NCBI GenBank assembly: GCA_016191715.1
Contig: JACPVN010000291.1
Location: 1 to 6,916 of the forward strand
Length of the DNA stretch: 6,916 bases
Source: Ignavibacteriota bacterium
GTDB lineage: Bacteria > Bacteroidota > Ignavibacteria > UBA10030 > SZUA-254
Reading direction: 5' to 3'
Part shown: piece by piece, positions 1 through 4,979 of the stretch
Layout: every line of letters starts with the position of its first letter
How positions within the stretch are numbered: position 1 is the stretch's first letter
Notes under the pieces: generated by a model
The model's database searches: none
Told to the model about the DNA's origin: nothing
The model's input: the letters and a program-made list of their open reading frames with translations, nothing else
Made by a program: the position numbers and the translations under genes

Positions 1-2
1 GT

Positions 3-1310
3 TTAAGTACCCGCTTGGGCATGTGCTTCCTTGAATAAATTTTGAAATATTTCTTTGTACTTGAAATCCCGGCTACTATCCACCTGCACCAAACAGTTTT
101 TAATTAAATGTGCATTGATAAAAGTTTTGTTCTCAAGATAGAGATAACAAAGCAAGTTGTTTTCGCTATCGTGTTTCATCGTATCGTATTTCAGAAAAAC
201 TCTTTTGCCTTTCGTCTTCTCAACCAGAAATTTTTTTGCTTCACCATTGACCACCGGATTTTCTTTGACACCTATAAGTTTTACTGTCAAGTCATTACTC
301 AAGCGAATTTTTTCAGGACTAATAATCTCTTTGACAGTGAAGAGTTCTTCTCGTTTAGGTGAACCGTCTTTATCAATCTTACTCCCAAATTGCAATTTCT
401 TGACATCAATTTTCTTGTCGAATGTATGAGGGTCTTTGAAAATGTATGGCAACTTTTCAATATCTTTTGAAAAGTCAGATTTAATTTGTTGTTGTTTCAA
501 AAATTCGAACGTTGGATTGTGTAAATCATTCTGATTGACCGAAAGTTTTTGTTTGATAATTGGTATGAATTCAGAGTTGATTTCGAAACCAACTGAATTA
601 CGCTCTAATTTTTTTGCCACAAGATTCGTTGTTCCGCTTCCAGTGAATGGGTCAAGCACTGTATCTCCCACAAACGAAAACATTTTAATCAACCGCTTTG
701 GCAATTCTTCCGGGAACATTGCAATATGATTGTCCTGCCTTGCGCCTGCAAAATTCCAATGCCCTGCAAAGTATGTGTTCCATTCTTCGGAAGTCATATT
801 GGAAAGTTCCTTTTGTTCCTTCGTTGGCTTCTGAGCTTCTCCAAGTTTTTTTAAAATCAAAATAAATTCATAATCTAATTTCAATATTCCATTTCGAGGA
901 TACGGATACGAACCCATCTGTACGCCACCGCCTGTGGTGTTTGATGTTGTCACCTTCTGCCAAATGATTGCGCCCATGTAATCAAAACCGATGGTCTCAC
1001 AAAACTTGATAATCTCTTCGCGAATAGGAATTACTTTGTATCTGCCGTAATACACCGAACGGGCAAATTGGTCACCGATGTTCACACACAACCGACAACC
1101 ATTGTGAAGCACGCGGTAACATTCTTTCCAGACCAAGTTCAGGTTGTTGATATAGTTTTCGTAACTGTCATTAAAACCGATTTGGTCTGCTGAACCATAA
1201 TCCTTCAGTTGCCAATATGGAGGAGAAGTCAGAACCAAATGCACTGAATTATTCGGCAACTCATCCATTTGTCTGCTATCTCCGTTAATGATTTTGTGAT
1301 GCGTAGTCAC
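3..1310 (-). CDS. Beta-class TSPPY DNA methyltransferase with C-terminal SNase-like domain
   Basis: Predicted S-adenosylmethionine-dependent DNA methyltransferase adding a methyl group to an exocyclic amino group of a base. Seen: catalytic motif IV TSPPYW at residues 28-33 and the cofactor motif DPFTGSGTT at 220-228, followed by GFEIN. Motif IV before motif I is the beta-class order; the SPPY form is typical of N4-cytosine enzymes, though N6-adenine cannot be excluded. The methyltransferase part covers about residues 5-260. After a charged linker, residues about 322-435 resemble an SNase OB-fold (VKLIGV, then NGEAKKFL, KGKRVFLKYD, LLCYLYLENKTFINAHLI), but the usual catalytic Arg/Asp/Glu positions appear replaced, so this part is probably a binding or structural domain. 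The start is GTG, overlapping the upstream stop by 4 bases (GTGA), with no Shine-Dalgarno sequence. The stop TAA is at 3-5, so the gene is complete. No restriction partner is visible; target sequence unknown. Confidence 0.9.
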   Translation of the reverse strand: MTTHHKIINGDSRQMDELPNNSVHLVLTSPPYWQLKDYGSADQIGFNDSYENYINNLNLVWKECYRVLHNGCRLCVNIGDQFARSVYYGRYKVIPIREEIIKFCETIGFDYMGAIIWQKVTTSNTTGGGVQMGSYPYPRNGILKLDYEFILILKKLGEAQKPTKEQKELSNMTSEEWNTYFAGHWNFAGARQDNHIAMFPEELPKRLIKMFSFVGDTVLDPFTGSGTTNLVAKKLERNSVGFEINSEFIPIIKQKLSVNQNDLHNPTFEFLKQQQIKSDFSKDIEKLPYIFKDPHTFDKKIDVKKLQFGSKIDKDGSPKREELFTVKEIISPEKIRLSNDLTVKLIGVKENPVVNGEAKKFLVEKTKGKRVFLKYDTMKHDSENNLLCYLYLENKTFINAHLIKNCLVQVDSSRDFKYKEIFQNLFKEAHAQAGT

Positions 1311-1855
1311 GGAAGATTTTCGTTTAGTAAATATAACAAATTATCCTCCACCCGATATAACATCGGAGCGACGAGAATTTTCGGGTATCTCATACGAATC
1401 CGTTTTGCTTCGCTGAGGACAAAATCAATTTCATTTCCGATTTCAAACATTGGCGCGTAATGGTAGAAATGTTCTTCTGCAGAATCAGGTTGCCAACCGG
1501 CTCTTTCCACCAAACCTTTGACAAATAATTCTTTGTTGGCGATGAGATTTACCATTCCGCAGTGTGTGTGGCCGATGAGAGCGACTGCACTTACACCTCC
1601 AACAGCAACAGCAAATGAAACTTTGAATTCGCTGTAGCGGAGATTTGCACCGCCGGTCCGAATGATAAACGCAAAGTTATCAGGAATGTGAAGTTGCTTT
1701 CGGTTATCCATACACATACCAACCAGCAACTCCGCTTTGGAATATTCTTCATACGCTCTCCCAAGATTATGATACTGAAGAAGATGACCAATCGGAGTTT
1801 CGCGATACATCGGATAGATGTCGTCGGAAGTTTTCACCGGGACTAAACGATTCAC
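1307..1855 (-). CDS. Beta-carbonic-anhydrase-like protein
   Basis: A 182-residue protein with the signature of zinc-dependent beta-class carbonic anhydrases, cytoplasmic enzymes that interconvert CO2 and bicarbonate. Seen: CMDNR at residues 48-52, matching the CxDxR motif (zinc ligand Cys48 and the Asp50/Arg52 dyad), and GHTHCG at 95-100, matching HxxC (zinc ligands His96 and Cys99). RTGGA at 66-70 sits where the family usually has RNAGN. All metal ligands are present, so activity is plausible, although the protein is short and other parts differ from well-studied members. The start is GTG at 1855; an in-frame stop lies a few codons upstream with no other start between. An ATG at residue 16 is an alternative start. 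No Shine-Dalgarno sequence is seen. The gene ends in a 4-base overlap with the methyltransferase, suggesting coupled translation. No carboxylase or bicarbonate transporter gene is nearby. Confidence 0.82.
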   Translation of the reverse strand: MNRLVPVKTSDDIYPMYRETPIGHLLQYHNLGRAYEEYSKAELLVGMCMDNRKQLHIPDNFAFIIRTGGANLRYSEFKVSFAVAVGGVSAVALIGHTHCGMVNLIANKELFVKGLVERAGWQPDSAEEHFYHYAPMFEIGNEIDFVLSEAKRIRMRYPKILVAPMLYRVEDNLLYLLNENLP

Positions 1856-1917
1856 AGGATTTGACTCACTCTATAACTATTGCGCAGAATATTCTACGCG
1901 CTGAAGAAATGATAAAA

Positions 1918-2646
1918 TTAAAATTGGTAGGAAGCGGAAAACATAATTCCGTTCGGACGGGCAAGTGTTCCGAGCGGACGGGCTTGAAATTTGACTGAGC
2001 CGGTTTGGTCGAGCGCCTCGTTATGACCGATAGTTGTTCGGGCGGCATTGATTGCGCTGACAACATGGTTCACCACAACTGCGGCGATGACAAAATTTGC
2101 ATTGTTGTAGATTTCATCGCTCTGCACACGAAGTTGTCTGTATTGTTCACGCCGGGCGTCTGTATCCCAATTCCATTTGTAATCGGAATTAGCGTTGTAC
2201 ATTTCCCCTGCGTCGCGCTGTAACAACATTTGCTCGTTGTAATCGTCCACACTTTGGAAGTTCCCAATATCAATAAAGTACTGAGTATCTTTTCCATCTT
2301 TGTTGATGCCGGCATATTGAACTGCAAAATCGCGTGCATCGTCTCGCACCCAATCGCCGTACATTCTGAACGATGTCCACGTTAGCCATAATGTTCCTTC
2401 TGCGATGGTGAAATACTTACCGGTAGCGTAATCATCGGTATACCATTCGCCGAGACCGGGAAGCAACAACGAAAGTGCGGCGGCGGCGGCAACACTCTTT
2501 TTTCCACCGGAACCGGAAAACTCTATTTCCCGGAAATTTGAGGATGAAGAGACATTGAGATTTTCTGAGTGAGAGAAAAAAGGGCGAACTGTTTGTCCAA
2601 AAGATAACTGGACAACAAGCAGGGTTGCGATGAAGAATGATTTCAT
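1918..2646 (-). CDS. DUF5683-like exported or membrane protein
   Basis: A 242-residue envelope protein of unknown function. Seen: an N-terminal signal peptide (hydrophobic residues about 4-15, probable cleavage near SFG-Q at 17-18), a Ser-rich stretch, a hydrophobic segment (about 51-66) leading into PGLGEWY at 63-69, a second hydrophobic segment around YFTIAEGTLWLTW (78-90), a polar Trp/Tyr/Asp-rich middle (about 98-180), a third hydrophobic segment around NFVIAAVVVNHVVSAI (184-199), and a C-terminus ending FSASYQF. The LLPGLGEWYT...GKYFTIAE pattern is what I associate with DUF5683-like proteins common in Bacteroidota and Ignavibacteria; this assignment is from memory of the motif. The terminal Phe is reminiscent of outer-membrane proteins, but there is no sign of a complete barrel. 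The ATG start fits the signal peptide. The gene begins 24 bases after mtaB and could share its transcript. Confidence 0.8.
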   Translation of the reverse strand: MKSFFIATLLVVQLSFGQTVRPFFSHSENLNVSSSSNFREIEFSGSGGKKSVAAAAALSLLLPGLGEWYTDDYATGKYFTIAEGTLWLTWTSFRMYGDWVRDDARDFAVQYAGINKDGKDTQYFIDIGNFQSVDDYNEQMLLQRDAGEMYNANSDYKWNWDTDARREQYRQLRVQSDEIYNNANFVIAAVVVNHVVSAINAARTTIGHNEALDQTGSVKFQARPLGTLARPNGIMFSASYQF

Positions 2647-2670
2647 TAAGTGGTTATTTGACAGATATTG

Positions 2671-4017
2671 TTAAACTGTGGTATAAGAATACACAAAATC
2701 AGAATCAGATTCAACTTTCATTGTATCTGAAAGTTCTCCGTTGCATATTTCTCCATCAATCGAAAGAATTTGAACTGTTTCTATTTGATTCTCAAACGAG
2801 AGTTCTGAAGAAACATGCACACGCAGATAGTTTGTCGCCAAACCTGAGGCGACTCCCTTGTGCGCACCACTTTCAAACAAAACAGGGAGTGTTCTTCCAA
2901 CAAATGAAGAAGCGAATTCGTGACGTTTCTTTTGACTAATAATTCTCAGGATATTGTTTCGTTCGTGACGGATGCGCGGTTCGATAACTTCATCAAACTC
3001 TGTTGCACTTGTGTTCTCTCGTTCCGAGTATGTGAATACATGCAAATACGAGATTGGTAAATCGGCAATGAATCCTGCAGTTTCATTAAACAGTTCATCC
3101 GTTTCACCCGGAAACCCGACAAGAACATCAGCGCCAATTCCTGCATCAGCATCAAGTTTTTTTATGAATTCAATCAAGGAGCGGTATTCGTTCGTCAGAT
3201 AACGGCGGCGCATTTTCTTCAGGATGGTATCGCTACCGCTTTGCATTGGAATATGAAAATGATTACAGAATCGTTTCGAGTTGAGAATAAACTCCACAAT
3301 TTCCGGCGTGAGTAAATTCGGTTCGATTGAACTAATGCGGATTCGTTCCAAGCCATCAACTGTATCAAGCGATTTGATCAACTCAAAGAATGTAGTTCCG
3401 ATTTTTCTCCCGTAATCTCCGACGTTCACACCTGTGAGTACAATTTCCTTAAATCCATTTTCTACAAGTGTACGCGCTTCGTTCATGAATTTTTCAACGG
3501 GTTGACTTCTGCTCTCACCACGTGCTAGCGGAATTGTACAGAACGAGCAGGTATAATCGCATCCATCCTGAACTTTGAGAAATGCTCTTGTCCGTCCGTC
3601 TATATCACCGGAATAACTGGAGATAAAATCTTCCACTTCATCAATACAGGAAACAAATGCCTGAGGAACACCACGCTTCTGAAATCCGTTAGCGTAGTTG
3701 AAGAGATTGAATTTTTCTTTCGCTCCCAATATTAAATCCACTCCTTCAATGGTTGAAATCTCCTCAGGTTGCAGTTGAGCGTAGCAACCGGTGACAACAA
3801 CAAATGTATTCGGAGATATTCTCAGCGCACGACGAATCAACTGCCGACATTCTTTATCGGCGCGTTCGGTAACACTGCACGTGTTCAGGACGAACACATC
3901 AGTCGGTTGGTCAGCATCAACAATACGGAATCCACGCTCAACGAACTGGCGACCAATTGTCGAGGTTTCCGCAAAGTTGACTTTACATCCTAATGTTTGG
4001 AGGGAAACTTTTTTCAT
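2671..4017 (-). CDS. mtaB: tRNA t6A37 methylthiotransferase MtaB (radical SAM)
   Basis: Radical-SAM enzyme predicted to convert N6-threonylcarbamoyladenosine at position 37 of certain tRNAs into its 2-methylthio derivative, a modification that supports accurate decoding. From the ATG at 4017 (448 residues, usual family length) the N-terminal MTTase domain carries cluster cysteines Cys11 (TLGCKVN), Cys47 (NTCSVTERADKE) and Cys78 (TGCYAQ). The radical-SAM motif CDYTCSFC gives Cys153, Cys157 and Cys160. IPMQSGSD and the later DVLVGFPGET are conserved core motifs, and the last ~75 residues fit a TRAM RNA-binding domain. TLGCKVNFAET and CSVTERADKECRQ point to MtaB rather than MiaB or RimO. An in-frame TTG at 4032 would add five residues; the ATG is preferred because the protein then starts MKKVSLQTLGCKVN as in relatives. 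No Shine-Dalgarno sequence is seen. The gene lies 31 bases after the 110-residue gene and 24 before the envelope-protein gene. Confidence 0.95.
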   Translation of the reverse strand: MKKVSLQTLGCKVNFAETSTIGRQFVERGFRIVDADQPTDVFVLNTCSVTERADKECRQLIRRALRISPNTFVVVTGCYAQLQPEEISTIEGVDLILGAKEKFNLFNYANGFQKRGVPQAFVSCIDEVEDFISSYSGDIDGRTRAFLKVQDGCDYTCSFCTIPLARGESRSQPVEKFMNEARTLVENGFKEIVLTGVNVGDYGRKIGTTFFELIKSLDTVDGLERIRISSIEPNLLTPEIVEFILNSKRFCNHFHIPMQSGSDTILKKMRRRYLTNEYRSLIEFIKKLDADAGIGADVLVGFPGETDELFNETAGFIADLPISYLHVFTYSERENTSATEFDEVIEPRIRHERNNILRIISQKKRHEFASSFVGRTLPVLFESGAHKGVASGLATNYLRVHVSSELSFENQIETVQILSIDGEICNGELSDTMKVESDSDFVYSYTTV

Positions 4018-4048
4018 TGAAAAAGAATACAACGAAGAAAATAACGGG

Positions 4049-4381
4049 CTATACTTTTAAACTCTCTACGAGATTTTTATCATCGAGAAATTCAACCGGC
4101 TTTTCATCATCGCCATATTCCCACATAAGCGAAAAAAACCAAAAACCACTTTCACCGATACAGAAATCTGCCGGAGTGAATCGCATTCGGGAATCAATCG
4201 GCTCTGAAGAGCTTCTCGGATGATATTCTGCTTCCCAACCAAATATTTCACCTTTCCATGCTTCACCTCGTTTGTGAACTTGCATCGCGAAATTTCTTAC
4301 TTCATCCAACTCAGGTATAGCAAGTGGAACAACTGCTGTTTCATTTTCTAATGATTGAATTTTCGCTTTAGCGGTTACCAT
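4049..4381 (-). CDS. Unrecognised 110-residue protein, DUF4160 partner
   Basis: I do not recognise this protein. It is soluble-looking and acidic toward the C-terminus, with no signal peptide or membrane segment. The N-terminus (MVTAKAKIQSLENE) is followed by VVPLAIPELDEVRNFAMQVHKR, and the middle and end are rich in aromatic residues (WKGEIFGWEAEYHPR, then GESGFWFFSLMWEYGDDEKPVEF). Its ATG lies inside the end of the DUF4160 gene, a 14-base overlap that argues for a real, co-translated gene. DUF4160 genes are often followed by a DUF2442 gene; this protein does not show the DUF2442 pattern, although it occupies the same place and has a similar size. A purine-rich AAGGAAAAAG stretch lies a little far upstream of the start and also codes for the end of the DUF4160 protein. 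Codons 2-6 fall in a sequence shared with an intergenic palindrome. Function unknown. Confidence 0.72.
   Translation of the reverse strand: MVTAKAKIQSLENETAVVPLAIPELDEVRNFAMQVHKRGEAWKGEIFGWEAEYHPRSSSEPIDSRMRFTPADFCIGESGFWFFSLMWEYGDDEKPVEFLDDKNLVESLKV
4364..4376. repeat. Partial copy of the AACCGCTaaAGCGGTT palindrome
   Basis: Thirteen bases here (minus strand AACCGCTAAAGCG) are identical to the core of the intergenic palindrome at 4659-4674, in the opposite orientation. The copy lies within the overlap of two genes: it supplies the last Asn-Arg codons and the TAA stop of the DUF4160 gene, and in another frame codons 3-6 of the 110-residue gene. It could be a remnant of a repeat insertion that shaped this gene junction, or chance similarity. 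Confidence 0.5.
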
Positions 4382-4616
4382 GTTTTTCTTTTTCCTTCTG
4401 CCATGCTGTAATAATATCTTCTTTATGTTCTTTCAAAATTTTTTCAATCTCATTTAGTTCATGTTCCTTAAATCCACGCGAACGTACTAATGAGAGTGAG
4501 TTCAGCCAAAATTTCGCTTCGTTGTTTTCCCTTCCGACATGTACATGCGGAGGTTCAACAAGGTCTGCTTCATAAAACCAAAATCTGTAACCACGAATTC
4601 TTAAAACGACCGGCAT
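4368..4616 (-). CDS. DUF4160 family protein
   Basis: An 82-residue protein matching the DUF4160 pattern: it opens MPVVLRIRGYRFWFYEADL, then PPHVHVGRENNEAKFWL at about 22-38, then LVRSRGFKEHELNEIEKIL at about 43-61, and ends in a Lys/Glu-rich helix with HKEDIITAWQKEKEKH. The full family length is present. The biochemical role of the family is not established to my knowledge; members are small cytoplasmic proteins, commonly paired with a DUF2442 protein in an arrangement reminiscent of toxin-antitoxin pairs. That interpretation is inference. Here the partner position is occupied by the 110-residue gene, which overlaps it by 14 bases. The ATG at 4616 is the only sensible start; no Shine-Dalgarno sequence is visible in front. 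It is the first gene after the palindrome cluster, so a promoter for the downstream genes probably lies between 4617 and 4979, but I could not identify one. Confidence 0.9.
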   Translation of the reverse strand: MPVVLRIRGYRFWFYEADLVEPPHVHVGRENNEAKFWLNSLSLVRSRGFKEHELNEIEKILKEHKEDIITAWQKEKEKHGNR

Positions 4617-4651
4617 AGTTTCAAATAATAGTACTCAAGTTGACCGTTTGA

Positions 4652-4680
4652 TTCATAAAACCGCTAAAGCGGTTAATGAA
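4652..4680. repeat. Inverted repeat AACCGCTaaAGCGGTT with outer TTCAT/ATGAA
   Basis: A 7-bp perfect inverted repeat with a 2-base centre (4659-4665 and 4668-4674) is flanked by a second matching pair, TTCAT (4652-4656) and ATGAA (4676-4680), separated by an asymmetric bulge. It lies 36 bases upstream of the DUF4160 start, so it could form a hairpin in that gene's leader or serve as a protein-binding site, but its similarity in outline to the neighbouring palindromes favours a dispersed repeat. Confidence 0.75.
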
Positions 4681-4695
4681 GTATTTTTTTGTCTT

Positions 4696-4721
4696 TAACC
4701 CCAGACTTAAGTCTGGGGTTA
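4696..4721. repeat. Perfect 26-bp palindrome centred on CTTAAG
   Basis: All 26 bases are self-complementary around the centre between 4708 and 4709: TAACCCCAGACTT followed by its exact complement, with no spacer. It is the longest perfect inverted repeat noticed in the window. A zero-spacer palindrome is a poor terminator on its own; no T tract follows on the plus strand, although T-rich sequence lies on its left side at 4684-4696. Confidence 0.85.
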
Positions 4722-4744
4722 GTAGCACACTCTACAAAATTTGC

Positions 4745-4760
4745 AACCGTTTCAACGGTT
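4745..4760. repeat. Inverted repeat AACCGTTtcAACGGTT
   Basis: Seven perfect base pairs around a TC centre. Beyond one mismatch, TG (4742-4743) and CA (4762-4763) continue the symmetry. Its size and outer AACC/GGTT ends match the palindrome at 4659-4674, while the inner bases differ. Confidence 0.75.
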
Positions 4761-4878
4761 TCAGGACAACTAACGGAAAAACGGTCACCTTGGGTAATAG
4801 TAATTACATTTAAAAATAAAAGCAAGTTTTCATTTTGCAATTCTGACGAAGACGTTAAAGATAGAAGAACCAAAACTA

Positions 4879-4912
4879 TAAAGACGTTGCCCTTTGCAGA
4901 ACAACGTCTTTA
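4879..4912 (-). terminator. rpsA: 11-bp stem-loop, possible rpsA terminator
   Basis: TAAAGACGTTG (4879-4889) pairs perfectly with CAACGTCTTTA (4902-4912) around a 12-base loop. In the rpsA transcript the stem begins 67 bases after the stop codon and is followed by UAGUUUUGG, a short U-containing run, so it could act as an intrinsic terminator. A half-copy of the left arm, AAGACGTT, is present at 4849-4856, which suggests that the element may itself belong to a dispersed repeat family. Confidence 0.45.
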
Positions 4913-4922
4913 CAACACAAAT

Positions 4923-4937
4923 AACCTTGCGAAGGTT
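4923..4937. repeat. Inverted repeat AACCTTgcgAAGGTT
   Basis: Six perfect base pairs around GCG. It lies 42 bases beyond the rpsA stop and forms a pair with the similar element at 4958-4972, with starts 35 bases apart. As a hairpin in the rpsA transcript it is followed by AUUUGUG, which is not a good U tract. Confidence 0.6.
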
Positions 4938-4957
4938 TCACTGAATCAAACACAATG

Positions 4958-4972
4958 AACCTTCTCAAGATT
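4958..4972. repeat. Imperfect inverted repeat AACCTTctcAAGATT
   Basis: Same arms as the element at 4923-4937 with one mismatch (AAGATT instead of AAGGTT) and CTC in the centre. It lies immediately after the rpsA stop codon. The two neighbouring copies resemble the paired arrangement of REP-type elements. Confidence 0.5.
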
Positions 4973-4979
4973 GGAACAG

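Larger units (their letters stand above)
4617..4979. repeat. Gene-free cluster of short palindromes (REP/MITE-like)
   Basis: These 363 bases between rpsA and the DUF4160 gene hold no credible gene. They contain six inverted repeats, listed separately, and an AT-rich section (about 4800-4845) with no recognisable structure. Five of the repeats share AACC at the left and GGTT (once GATT) at the right, with differing inner bases. Open frames on both strands run across the palindromes and have compositions dictated by them. Small palindromes gathered between genes resemble REP elements mobilised by RAYT transposases or very short MITEs; no transposase is present here, so the class is inferred. 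The stretch should also hold the rpsA terminator and a promoter for the genes to its left. Confidence 0.7.

Noticed and set aside
3..1310. Methyltransferase as part of a complete restriction-modification or defence system
   Set aside because: No restriction endonuclease, helicase or other defence gene is present in the window; the only coupled gene is carbonic-anhydrase-like. A partner beyond position 1 cannot be excluded.
1882..1901. Inverted repeat GCGC-AGAATATTCT-GCGC after the envelope-protein gene, as a terminator
   Set aside because: The halves are interrupted by two unpaired bases, the centre has no proper loop, and no T tract follows on the minus strand, so support is too weak to list it.
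4617..4640. Bacteroidota-type promoter -7 box (TAnnTTTG) before the DUF4160 gene
   Set aside because: The sequence TATTATTTG resembles the box but has one base too many between TA and TTTG, and no matching -33 element was seen.
4673..4873. 66-residue minus-strand open frame (and an 89-residue plus-strand frame at 4689-4958) in the gap after rpsA
   Set aside because: Both run straight across several palindromes, and much of the predicted peptide is simply the palindromes translated. There is no ribosome binding site and no recognisable domain.
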